Source: Bolinopsis microptera (Eukaryota; Ctenophora; Tentaculata; Lobata; Bolinopsidae). From it: a stretch of 64,000 nucleotides of DNA. The stretch is from assembly GCF_026151205.1 (NCBI RefSeq), contig NC_087082.1:19988494-20052493 (forward strand), in the 5' to 3' direction. Within the stretch, counting starts at the first letter, position 1; the number at the start of each line of letters is the position of its first letter. Under the pieces are notes generated by a model. That model did not search any database, was not told the DNA's origin, and saw only the letters and a program-made list of their open reading frames with translations. Made by a program: the position numbers and the translations under genes. Positions 19,190 to 63,349 of this stretch are shown piece after piece.

Positions 19190-19990
19190 TTGCTGAGCTT
19201 CTACACAATAAAAAAAGCTGTTTTGACTTTTGACTAGATCCTCGTAATTCTTCGCATCATTTGTTAACATCAATTCTCAAATTATTTGTTATATAGTACG
19301 TAGTGCTGAAAGTATTAAATATATATATAAGTGACTTGGCGAGTGGGCGGGCCGTAGCACTTTTTTTGACGGAACCTATCTACAGTAATAACTGTCTGTT
19401 TGGTCTACTGAGAAACCTTGAGGTAGATGAAGATCCATAAGCACTCAACAACTATGATGACGAAGTATCTCGCTGTCCTGGCTGCCAAAGAATTTACTGT
19501 AGTTATGCTATTTTTGTAAAACAACGTACTAAAATAATGTTTTTGCATCGTGTCTAGCAAACCACGATGCTGTTAAATACGTAGCGTTTCAAGCAAACTT
19601 ATGCATACGCAGAGGAATTTAATTCTCCCTTTGAATCAATCAAGCTAAATGATTTGTTGTAAATACTGAGATCAAACTATCAATTTACAATGCATACGCA
19701 AACGTATTTGTTACGTCGCCAAAAATTCGCGTATTTCGATTTCCACTGTGGAGTATAAAGAACGATTTTTTACAATAAATTTTGATCTGCGCGCGTATTT
19801 CGGACAATTAATTTTAGACGTATTCCGGACAAAATTTAAAAGGGTCTAAATTCAATTTGTGGGCTTATTTACTTACTTTAAGTTAGATTTAGAATTGTAG
19901 GTTTACAACCTACCAGGACGCGCGCCGAGTTGGACTCGTCCAATATATGGAACAGATATTTTACGAGTATCACCCGTTAAGGTTAGAAAA
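18080..19990. mobile_element. Region bounded by about 85-bp inverted repeats
   Basis: About 85 bases at 18,090-18,175 recur inverted at 19,900-19,985; shared words include GTGATACTCGTAAAATATCT on one arm and its complement on the other. The interval holds the second copy of the LINE-tail segment (19,186-19,556), a TA microsatellite (about 19,150-19,187) and copies of the 17.3-kb dispersed repeat. It may be a composite or a non-autonomous transposon with nested insertions. Confidence 0.5.
19186..19556 (+). repeat. Second copy of the LINE-tail segment
   Basis: Near-identical direct repeat of 16,826-17,190. Both begin in TA-rich sequence, run through CTACACAATAAAAAAAGCTG, and stop matching near GTTTTTGCAT. 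Confidence 0.9.
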
Positions 19991-22130
19991 CTTCAGATCA
20001 CGTATTCTTAATTTTACGTATTTCTCTCGAACATTGAATACGCCGTATTTTGAGTCGATATTTTGATGGTGCAAACCACATTGAAGATAGCAACTTTTTC
20101 AAAAAGAAATTTTAAGTCTTTCGAGGAAATTTCCTAGTTCCTACATGACGGTGCACTACTTTTCGGTCCAAACCATTATCCATTCTCGTTACATGCCCAT
20201 TTGTGAGCTCGCATCGCAAAGTAAAGGGGAATCCTCAATTCAAATATCGTATCTCCAATCCCGAGGGTTAATTGCGGGAAAACATATTTCCGCTCATGAT
20301 GGTTATGGTAGTACTATTATAGCATGAAATGTTAAGAAACGTGGTCTCCAGAAAAACCTTTTTAAATGTTTGACTTAGAACTTCCGAAGATTTTCGGTCC
20401 GAGTGACTTAGTGTAAATTGAAGGACCCTTCCCAGTGGAGTAACGTTGCCTATGTTGGCGCCCCCCCCCCTCCGCCGAAAAAGCGCCCCCCTGTTGGCGC
20501 CCCATCCTCTTTTGGTGCCCCTCCTTAAAATTGAACAGATTAGGTGATTTTAGAGGATACGCCGGTAAAATCTCTAAAAAGCGGTATCTAGAGCAAAACG
20601 CTAAGTTTTCGAAATTGTCCCCACCACCCTGCACAGCGGGGTCAGCGGGGCCACTGACCGTTCCTTTGATGGTAGCACAGTAGGTTAGCCTACTCTACTT
20701 CTAGACTGTGTAGGCTGACCGCAGTACTTTTGTCGAACTTCCCTACGAGTCGAACTACCATCCATGTATCGACATAGTTGAAATTCAGGGCTTGTCTAAC
20801 TTTTTTTAAGTACGTGTCAAACTATTTAGTATTTGTCAAACTTAATTGTGTGTCGAGCTACAATACTTATTTTTATAGTTAACGACCGTGTCGTTTGTAC
20901 ACAAAAGAACTCATCACTTGTTGGAGTTCGAAGCTTGACTTGCCTACCAAATATATATAAATATACTTTCTCATGATTGCAACTCTTACCGTCGATCAAA
21001 TAACTCATCATGTTCGAGAGCCTTACGTTAATAACCAGCCGATGGTGATGCATATATTTTGAATCACTTAATATCACAAACTACTTTTAAGATTTTGTGA
21101 GTTCTAGGAGCATACAATTGTATTTGTAACAAAAATTGCGCCCGTTTTCTCGGAGGGAGACGGACGCGAAGATTTCCATCCCCTGCCCATACTCAGAATC
21201 AGATCATTTATACATTCATAACTTCATCATAGACTTTGACTTACAGTTAAACCCCGATTTACCGTTCCCATATTTACAGCCGTACCCAGTACCTCTAGTT
21301 TCTACCCTTTCCCCAAAATTTGTAAATTAGATCTCACGCAATCCTTGGAAATACGAGTTATATCATAAATGGGTCACGTCCTTGATGTCAAGCGAGCTTG
21401 TCCATTGTCCGGCTTGTCACTTCCACTAATATAATAACCCCTTATTAATTGATTGCTTGTGAACCATAACATATTTGGGAACCAGTAGGACTAGAACCAG
21501 TACAGAGAGAAACCATGTTATCAAACGGGAAAAGTAAGGCTATTATAGGGAATATTTAAAATTTAGTCGTTATTGCGAGTGGTACACTGGAAGAGCTTTG
21601 TAGTATAGTATGTTATGCTGTGCAGATTAAAATTGTGGGTTCACGTACTATTTTATTTTGCAAGGAAACAACTGTCCCAAAAACCACCTTATATTTATAA
21701 CAAGTTCTGTGCAGAGACGTGCAACACCGTGAGTCGCCGCCGAGAAATTTTGTTGTTGTTTAAATTATTGGCCGGCAGTTCAACAAATACAGCTGTAAAA
21801 GATAAATTAGTTCTTTGATGTAGAGTGACATTAAGACATCTATTCATATACATCAGTTACACAACCAAATTACCAGCATGTACCTACACAGTTCACCTCA
21901 CAGACTGCAGTTTGAATATTTCATAGTCAGACCGCGGTCAGACCACCGCCGCCAACCAATTTTGGCGTTCAGACCGCCGCCGCCTAAAATTAACACGGTG
22001 CAGCACATTTCTCATGGTTCTGTGTTATAGAGTTATAGCTTTATAAACATCCGCATAGCGAGGCCCGTTTTAACGAAGTTATACCAACTTATAATGTGCA
22101 TATTTTATGATTTAATATTTAATTTTAGAT
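19560..22130. other. Intergenic sequence, no gene recognised
   Basis: No domain-bearing frame on either strand. A C-rich patch at 20,440-20,525 contains GTAACGTTGCCT..GTTGGCGCC, which recurs at about 56,830-56,860, so it is part of a dispersed repeat. GC-rich words at 21,930-21,990 (ACCGCCGCC) resemble those flanking the LINE at 45 and 48 kb. Confidence 0.5.
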
Positions 22131-22132
22131 TA

Positions 22133-55717
<33,585 letters not shown>

Positions 55718-56184
55718 AATTTTTGTTTAACTGAAAGAGAATGGTATTATTGCCGTGGAATATACTTGATCGTTAAAGGATTGAACAGATATGATTATGA
55801 AGAGACAATTACTATTTTAGAGAACCGTGAACTTCATACTCACCAGACGCTGGGTATCGGGTGTAGAACTGTCCCTTTATATTTTAGCTTTGAACTCAAA
55901 AAATAATTATTTCCCATTTCATCTGTCACCGAAGATTAACAAAACATTTGTTCGAGGGAACCTGTCGTTTTACTTTGTATTCCGCTCTCGGCTAGTCAAT
56001 TGTCGTAAAAATCTCAATGCTTAATTAATCATCCAACATCATTCCACATGGCATGTTGGAGGGCATCACCTTTGGCGAACATAAACACTGTATCAAGTGT
56101 ATTATTATACCTATACTAGGAGAGCGTCCACATTTTACGTCAACAAAGGTTCGGCAATTTTTGTACCATCCCCCTCCTTGATCG

Positions 56185-56520
56185 TCAGCAACTGTCAGCA
56201 TTAAGCGACCCCCCCCCTATCCCCAACTTAGCTGTCAGCATTAAGCGACCCCCCCCCCCTATCCCCAACTTAGCTGTCAGCATTAAGCGACCCCCCCCCC
56301 CCCCCCCCCTATCCCCAACTTAGCTGTTAGCATTAAGCGACCCCCCCCCCCTATCCCCAACTTAGCTGTCAGCATTAAGCGACCCCCCCCCCTATCCCCA
56401 ACTTAGCTGTCAGCATTAAGCGACCCCCCCCCCTATCCCCAACTTAGCTGTCAGCATTAAGCGACCCCCCCCCCCCCTACCCCAAATTAGCTGTCAGCAT
56501 TAAGCGACCCCTCTCCCTCC
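56185..56520. repeat. 40-bp minisatellite with variable poly-C
   Basis: Eight units of CTGTCAGCATTAAGCGACC, a C run of about 8-18 bases, then TATCCCCAACTTAG. The unit boundaries are exact; most variation is in the C run. Confidence 0.97.
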
Positions 56521-57760
56521 CCCACTGCGTTTAACAATTACTAGAAGGTCTGGAGTGATAAACTGACTGTAAACAAACGTCTAATAGAGTAATAGTATAA
56601 TACTCCACAATTCTTTAGTCGTATCAGTTAATCAGTTCTTATGTAAGTATGTACAACTCATCCTGCTGGGCAGTCCTCAAAATATTCATCGAGAAATTAA
56701 ATTTTGTTCACCACAGACATCTAGTCGTTTCAAATATAAAGTACCCAGGAGTCATCTCCAACAAAAACTTGTAAAAACGCTACAATGTTGAACTATTGTC
56801 AAAAAAAGTGGACCGTATTCCAGACTCCAGTGGCGTAACGTTGCCTGTTGGCGCCACTGCCGTTTTCGGTGGAGAATGTTAGGGCATATTTAGCGGGGTC
56901 CTGTTGATGGACCAGCGTTTTCCTCCCTCATTTTTTACATCAATTCTACACTAACCTTATCAATAAAATACAAGTAAAATGAGAAGCAGTTGCAGGTTCA
57001 TAACCAACCAAGAAGTGAGCGGAGTTGGACTCGTCGACGTTTGTGAACTTTATTATCTTACTATATATAAAGCGAGACGATATATATATATATATATTTA
57101 TCTGTGCCATTTTACTGACACCACGGCATCAACTTTAACGCGAATTTCTGCAAAAACCGTCAAAGATATACAACTGAATCTTTTTTGACTGGGTCAAATG
57201 CTTTAATGGCCTCCAAATCAGCATGAAAAAATAAAAAATTGGCCAAGAAATAGGAGTTTTAGAGCCCAAAATTTGGTACCCCAAGTGGTGTCAAAAACGC
57301 GAATTAAATAGGTACTAATTGTTTTAGTCTCTTGAGTCTTGACACCATTTTAGGGTTAGACGGGTTCCTGCTAGTCTCCGTAATTTAGCATATGACAAGA
57401 AATATTGGCAAAAACTACAATTTAGTTTTGACATTTAATTATCTGTTTTTGGGAAAGATTCAACTTGGGCGTTGTTTTTAACTATCCCTTGTTTAGGACT
57501 TTTATTTAATAATTATAATAAATACCTAAGAACAGATTGAGACTGAAGACTTTTGGAATGATGAAAACACACCGTCCCGAAGTAAAACAGTTGTACTGTC
57601 TGTGGTTTGATTTCCTGTCTGCATAAACTATAGACACTAGTTTCATTAATTAAGCTACAGTTTTAGTAGAATTACAGTTTTGTGTCATATCTTTCATATA
57701 ACGTGATTGAAGGGTTGAAACTGAACGGGAACCCGCTTTAGAGTAGCTAAAATAAAAACT
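56521..57760. other. Intergenic, nothing recognised
   Basis: A TA run at 57,080-57,100 and the dispersed-repeat word GGCGTAACGTTGCC at 56,830 are the only ordered features. Confidence 0.5.
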
Positions 57761-57775
57761 GACTTGCACCAGGAT

Positions 57776-58797
57776 ATGGTCCACACTGTAAGCGAACACT
57801 TGAGAAGTAGTGGTGGAACTGGAGGAAGTTACTCCAGTTCAGTATTCTCCTTCAATCTACTGGACGACCTCTTCACAATATTTCACTGGATCTTCCTACC
57901 TTCTATTATTCTTCTTATCATGTACTCTGAAATGCAGGACAACGTGGAGCGATGGTGAGTTACCAGGTTACCAGGTTACCAGGTTACCAGGTTACCAGGT
58001 TACCAGGTTACCAGGTTACCAGATTATCAGGTTACCAAGTTAACAGGTTACCAGATTACCATGTTACCAGGTTACCAGGTTACCATGTTACCAGGTTACC
58101 AGATTATCAGGTTGCCAAGTTAACAGGTTACCAGATTACCATGTTACCAGGTTACCAGGTTACCATGTTACCATGTTACCAGATTATCAGGTTACCAGGT
58201 TACCATGTTACCAGGTTACCAGGTTACCGTGTTACCAGGTTACCAGATTATCAGGTTGCCAAGTTACCAGGTTACCTAGTTACCGGGGTTACCGGATTGC
58301 CAAATTATTTATACCAGGTTACCGGGGATACTAGTTTGCAGGGTTGCTTGGTTACTGGGTTACTAGGTTACAAGATTGATATGAAACTGAGTTCTCTGGT
58401 TTCTTACTGTGTTATACTATGTTACATAGTTACCAGGTTAGTTGGTCTAGTTTAATAGAATACATAGTTTATACATAAGTACGACATTAGATTTTATTTT
58501 GGGTGATCATCCATAAAGAATACCACATTAAATCACTTCGCTTTTTTGAGCAAGGGATGAACTTCAGCCACCCCTGCTCCTGACATGTGAATATTATTGG
58601 AATCTGAACCCTGATTTTACACTTTTAATGTTGCATACAACAGCTCAGTTGTTTACAGGGTGAAAGAGTTCGAAGTGAATGGTAAAAGGGTCCCAAATGA
58701 CGTGCCAGCTAAGGAGACTCTCCTGACGTTCTCCCTAGTGTCGCTGGTATTGTACGGTGTATCTGCTTACATGCTCTGGAGACGGTGCGGGGACTGA
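57776..58797 (+). CDS. Small two-helix membrane protein, two exons
   Basis: Exon 1 runs from ATG 57776 to a donor ATG|GTGAGT at 57,954. Exon 2 starts after TTTACAG at about 58,660 and ends with TGA at 58,797. The join restores a Trp codon. The product of about 107 residues has a Ser/Gly-rich start, a first helix (FHWIFLPSIILLIMY), a charged loop (KEFEVNGKRVPNDVP) and a second helix (LLTFSLVSLVLYGVSAYML) ending in WRRCGD. I do not recognise the family. An upstream exon is possible because CACCAG|G precedes the ATG. The intron begins with the octamer minisatellite six bases after the donor. Confidence 0.7.
57957..58440. repeat. Octamer minisatellite GTTACCAG, intronic array
   Basis: About 300 bp of regular GTTACCAG with variants (AGATTATC, GTTACCAT, AGTTAACA), then a degenerate zone to about 58,440. 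It starts directly in the splice donor region of the small membrane-protein gene. Confidence 0.97.
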
Positions 58798-58814
58798 GGT
58801 TAGTAAGGAGTGCA

Positions 58815-59275
58815 GTTACCAGGTTACCAGGTTACCTGGTTACCAGGTTACCAAGTTCCCAAGTTACCAGGTTACCTGGTTACCTGGTTACCAGGTAACC
58901 TGGTAACCTGGTTACCATGTTACCAGGTTACCAAGTTACCAGGTTACCAAGTTACCAGGTTACCAGGTCACCTGGTTACCAGGTTACCAGGTTACCAAGT
59001 TACCAGGTTATCTGGTTACCAGGTTCCCAAGTTACCAGGTTACCAAGTTACCAGGTTACCTGGTTACCAAGTTACCAGGTTATCTGGTTACCAAGTTACC
59101 AGATTACCAGGTTCCCAGGTTACCAAGTTACCAGGTTACCTGGTTACCAAGTTACCAGGTTATCTGGTTACCTGGTTACCAAGTTACTAGGTTACCTAGT
59201 TACCATGTTACCAGGTTACCAAGTTACCAGGTTACCAGGTTACCTGGTTACCTGGTTACCAAGTTTACTTGCACA
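58815..59275. repeat. Octamer minisatellite, array after the stop codon
   Basis: TTACCAGG and TTACCTGG units mixed, with TTACCAAG and TTCCCAAG variants. It begins 18 bases after the membrane-protein stop codon, so it is probably in the 3' UTR. Confidence 0.97.
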
Positions 59276-59279
59276 CAAC

Positions 59280-59925
59280 CATGGGTTACCAGTTTAACAA
59301 CTACAAGTTAGCGAGTTACTAAGATAAATGAAGTAATCGCACACTGATACGACGTCCTGCAAATAGAAAACCAGTCTAATTGATTGAGGTTGATGCAAGA
59401 ATTCCCTACAATCTACACCAAGAATCGGGAATCCTTTCCTTCGAAATTTCGAATTAATGAATACGATAAAATTTCTTACATGTGATAAAATTTCTTACAT
59501 TATAACTAGAATATCTAGAATTAAAACAGAGCCCCCACTATTTACCCAGAAAGAACTACATCTCCCTAGCCGTGTGGGAAATAACAGTTATTGCTTATTT
59601 TGTTGGGTTCGGCATATTTTTCGACACCTCCGAAGTGACGGTAAGTGTTAAAAACTATACTTAATGAGATTTTAATTCTGAGTCAACAATAACATGGTAA
59701 ACTATACTTAATGAGATTTTAATTTTGAGTCAACATGTTGAACTTCGATTTGAGGATATAATTATAAATGATAATTCTGAGACTTCACCCTGAATTTTTG
59801 TGAAACTTGTTTTCGAGATAACCGTTGACCATTGACCAACAAACTAGGACCATGGGACCCATGAGGGGATCCCAGACTCCAGGCCGCCAGGCGCCTACAG
59901 GTACACTCGCGTGCAGCCATGTCAT
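59280..59925. other. Intergenic, one doubtful exon
   Basis: A frame at about 59,507-59,642 ends in a hydrophobic segment (AVWEITVIAYFVGFGIFF) just before GTAAGT, which could be a membrane-spanning exon. There is no partner exon or ATG, so it is not called. A direct repeat of ACTATACTTAATGAGATTTT occurs at 59,655 and 59,701. Confidence 0.35.
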
Positions 59926-60137
59926 TATTTGGTTACCTGGTTACCTGGTAACCAGGTATTATGCCAAATCACCTCAACATGCCCAAAACCAAGATTATGG
60001 GTGCTCTACTTGTAGCTAGTGGTCTCCTGAACTCGCATATGAAATGTCATCCAGATTGGACAAAAATTATTGAGTTATAAGGCAAAAACCATAAGCCCAT
60101 ATTTGGACATACGCACCAAATTCGATAGCCTTTGATC

Positions 60138-60260
60138 CAGAAATTAGAAATTAGAAATTAGAAATTAGAAATTATAAATTAGAAATTAGAAATTAGAAAT
60201 TAGAAATTAGAAATTAGAAATTAGAAATTAGAAATTAGAAATTAGAAACTAGAAATTAAA
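60138..60260. repeat. AGAAATT heptamer microsatellite
   Basis: About 17 copies of AGAAATT with one or two variant units. Confidence 0.97.
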
Positions 60261-60359
60261 AAAATTAGTGTGTGTTTGTGTCCTCCGAGATACTTTTAAT
60301 ACTTTCAACACTACTATATAACAAATAATTTGAGCATGAAATTCAGGGATCGACCGGGG

Positions 60360-60592
60360 ACGAAATTTAGCCGCGGCCGGGGCCGGGGCCGGGACCAAGT
60401 TAAATCAGCCGGGGCCGGGATTAACCGGGATTTTGAAATGTTGCCAAGGCCGGGGCCGGGGCCGGGATTGTATTGGCTAAAATATGCCGGGGCCGGGGCC
60501 GGGATTTTGAAAATTGTTTTGCCGGGGCCGGGGCCGGGGAAAAAACACAAATCCCGGCTGTATCCGGGGCCGGGGCCGGGATCCCGGTCGAT
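60360..60592. repeat. GGGGCC-rich repeat block
   Basis: Runs of GCCGGGGCCGGGGCCGGG recur six or seven times, separated by A/T-rich spacers such as ATTTTGAAA. Closely spaced G-runs on both strands make G-quadruplex or i-motif formation likely. Gly/Pro/Arg-rich open frames here are artefacts. Confidence 0.93.
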
Positions 60593-60599
60593 CACTGGC

Positions 60600-61139
60600 A
60601 TGAATACGAAGTTGTTACTTTGAAACGTCGTTTATCCTAACAGTGCAGTATCATTTGTCGCAAAAATCAGAATAATCAGAAATTATTTGGAACTCCCAAA
60701 AACTGTCTATTGTCCTCCCAGAGTTGAAACCAACTTGAATCGATGTATTTTCGGACATTTATTCATTATGATATGATATGAACAAATTGAAAAAGTCACG
60801 TGATAGTCGAGTGTACAGTGATTAATCATCATCCGGACCGCAAGCTTGCATATCGAGTACTATTAGTTAGTACTATACTATAGTAATAGCTTAATAGATG
60901 CGTGAGGTGCACTCAGAATTGAATTGAAGTATATGCTTTGACTTAGTATGCTTTGACTGAGCGATTTCATACGTTTGCACCGGTTTAACTGCGACAGTGC
61001 AATGCGTGACTTAGAATATGCGGGAATATACTTTTGCATAATTTCAGCTGTGGTATAGTGAAGTCCCGGCCGTAGTCCTGGGTTACACTAGTATAACATA
61101 CTACGACATAATAACTAGTTTAATATTTGCAGCGAGTAA
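60600..61139. other. Upstream region of the MYND gene
   Basis: No coding sequence. It contains the uninterrupted relative of the LTR element's target site (CCCGGCCG..GGGTTACACTAGTAT) at about 61,065-61,095. Confidence 0.6.
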
Positions 61140-61937
61140 ATGAACGATTCGGTCGGTGAAGTGTGTGGCTTCTGTGATAAAAAAGGACCAGATTTACTGA
61201 AATGTAAATCAGCTTGGTATTGTAATGTTAAATGTCAGAAGAAGGACTGGGAAAGCCACAAACAGTGCTGCAGAAAGACCGGTACTGAGGCTAAAAAGGG
61301 GCCTGAAACGGTGGCCGAAGGACAAAGTTCAAGTTTTTGCCAAGATAGGGTTTGCGCATATTGTGGCAAAACAGGGATAAAGTTACGAAAATGTGAAGCC
61401 TGTGAATCAGCGAAATATTGCAGCCCTGTTTGTCAGAAACAAGATTGGGGGAATCATGAAAAGGACTGCCGTGTTGTCAAAGTTTATCCAGAGATGTTTC
61501 TTACAGATTTCCCGGATGATACTTATACAAGTTTCGATAACGTTACAGGAAAAGTGACAAAGCACCAAACATTGCACAAAGATACTGATAATCGTGTTGG
61601 AAACTTCGTCGCAACGGAAATGTTACCTGGTTACCAGGTTACCAGGTTACCAGGTTGCCAGGCAACGGAAATGGACATGATAGTCAAAATTCAAACCTCC
61701 GTAGATTTTACAATCAGGCCGAGGTTAGTGGTGTATAACGAATCAAGAGATTATTATGTAGTAATAAAGGGACATGATCGGTACTACGATAAAATAAATG
61801 ACAAGGTATTATTAGAAGGACTGCCATGTGTTCGGAAGGATCCTCGACTCAGAAAACTTTACGTCAAAGCTCATCTCAATTCGGACTCATCTCTAGATAT
61901 TTACCTGGACTGCACATATAATATTAAAAAGTGGTAA
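61140..61937 (+). CDS. Double MYND zinc-finger protein (265 aa), with minisatellite insertion
   Basis: ATG at 61140; single open exon. Two MYND fingers lie near residues 9-44 and 71-109. The second (CAYCGKTG..CEACESAKYC..CQKQDWGNHEKDC) has the full cysteine/histidine set. The first (CGFCDKKG..CKSAWYCNVKC..H..CC) lacks one Cys of the middle pair, so it may bind only one zinc. MYND fingers bind proline-rich partners in many chromatin and signalling proteins; no SET or other catalytic domain is present. Residues near 162-178 are an in-frame insertion of the octamer repeat (LPGYQVTRLPGC) between two copies of GCAACGGAAATG. The C-terminal part is unrecognised. The last codons and stop recur four times downstream. 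Confidence 0.85.
   Translation: MNDSVGEVCGFCDKKGPDLLKCKSAWYCNVKCQKKDWESHKQCCRKTGTEAKKGPETVAEGQSSSFCQDRVCAYCGKTGIKLRKCEACESAKYCSPVCQKQDWGNHEKDCRVVKVYPEMFLTDFPDDTYTSFDNVTGKVTKHQTLHKDTDNRVGNFVATEMLPGYQVTRLPGCQATEMDMIVKIQTSVDFTIRPRLVVYNESRDYYVVIKGHDRYYDKINDKVLLEGLPCVRKDPRLRKLYVKAHLNSDSSLDIYLDCTYNIKKW
61611..61673. repeat. Octamer insertion flanked by 12-bp duplication
   Basis: GCAACGGAAATG at 61611-61622 and 61662-61673 brackets 39 bp of TTACCTGG/TTACCAGG units. Insert plus one duplicate is 51 bp, so the frame is kept. Confidence 0.95.
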
Positions 61938-62450
61938 ACTTAGCCACAGTTACCAGGTTACCTGGTTACCAGGTTACCAGGTTAGATATTTACCTGGACT
62001 GCACATATAATATTAAAAAGTGGTAAACTTAGCCACAGTTACCAGGTTACCTGGTTACCAGGCTACCAGGTTACCAGGTTACCAGGTTACCAGGTTAGAT
62101 ATTTACCTGGACTGCACATATAATATTAAAAAGTGGTAAACTTAGCCACAGTTACCAGGTTACCTGGTTACCAGGTTACCTGGTTACCAGGTTACCAGGT
62201 TACCTGGTTACCTGGTTACCAGGTTACCAGGTTACCTGGTTACCAGGTTACCAGATTACCTGGTTACCAGATTACCAGGTTAGATATTTACCTGGACTGC
62301 ACATATAATATTAAAAAGTGGTAAACATAGCCACAGTTACCAGGTTACTAGGTTACCAGGTTACCTGGTTACCAGGTTACCAGGTTAGATATTTACCTGG
62401 ACTGCACATATAATATTAAAAAGTGGTAACTGGTAACCTTAGCCACAGTT
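61894..62450. repeat. Serial duplication of the MYND gene's 3' end with octamer arrays
   Basis: The segment TAGATATTTACCTGGACTGC through the stop codon and TTAGCCACAG occurs five times, starting at 61894, 61983, 62096, 62281 and 62386. Between copies lie 30-120 bp octamer arrays of differing length. Confidence 0.95.
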
Positions 62451-62459
62451 TTAGAAACT

Positions 62460-63215
62460 ACATATATTTATGTTTGTAGTTTCATTCAGAGTTTTTGTTT
62501 CGTTCTGGATTAAATTAAATTATTATTAACATACAACGTTTTCAGTAACTCAAACACAGCCAATTATGAATTCTTTATAAAATTATCGTAACTATTTTCT
62601 TTGTACTAATAGTAATAATGTATTGACTATGGTTTATACATAGGATATGAATATCTAAGTTCTCATTTACCAAACCAATTGATTTATACCTATATCCCAA
62701 TTCGCTATTCAAAATCAGTTTGAGTTCCCGAGTCGGAATTTCATTTGCCCTTGATTTTTGATACACGCGCCGAGTTGTAACCCTTTTGTAAGCCTTTGGT
62801 CGGCCGAAGTGCACGAGAGAGGTATAAAACGTGTAGACTGCATGTAGCAAATTCGTAGTCCATAATTATTAATACATTTCCATTATAATGGACTAATAGG
62901 TTCGCGATATTAATTAAAATTAAATAACTCAATCCTAGTTTTCAATTCACTGTCACCAAGATGTAACCCAACTCATGGTATTTTTGCATAAAATATTCGG
63001 AATCAATTTATTACTGGGCGGCGCTCAGATGAGCCTATAATTCCGCCGAATCTTTATGTTTATGAACATACTAGCTTGGGGTCCCCAGGTAAATTTAGAA
63101 TTGCATTTCAACCTAATACTGCATGCAAAAACTGCGGCCAAATTTCAAAATTAGCCGGGTCACTGACACTGTTATCTCGAAAACAAGTTTCACAAAAAAT
63201 CGGGGTGAACCCCCC
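62460..63215. other. Intergenic, nothing recognised
   Basis: A/T-rich sequence. Weak open frames at 62,575-62,932 have no domain. Confidence 0.5.
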
Positions 63216-63221
63216 TCCCCA

Positions 63222-63348
63222 CAGGGGGACTATAATGCAAAGAAACTGCTGCTAACAGTAGCAGTTAGCAGCAGTTAGTAGCAGTTAGCAGCAGTTAGCA
63301 GCAGTTAGCAGCAGTTAGCAGCAGTTTCTTTGCACTATAGTCCCCCTG
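63222..63348. mobile_element. Hairpin element with AGCAGTT core
   Basis: The ends CAGGGGGACTATAATGC and its complement GCACTATAGTCCCCCTG form long inverted arms. The core is about eight tandem AGCAGTT units. CAG..CTG tips recall hAT-type elements, but no 8-bp duplication was found. Confidence 0.8.
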
Positions 63349-63349
63349 T

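Noticed and set aside
57952-59297. Frames reading LPGYQVTR repeats
   Set aside because: Translation of the octamer minisatellite. Only the 17-residue insert in the MYND protein lies in a real gene.
59507-59642. Hydrophobic exon before a GTAAGT
   Set aside because: No start codon, acceptor or partner exon could be defended; mentioned only as a possibility.
60330-60623. Gly/Pro/Arg-rich frames on both strands
   Set aside because: Artefacts of the GGGGCC repeat block.
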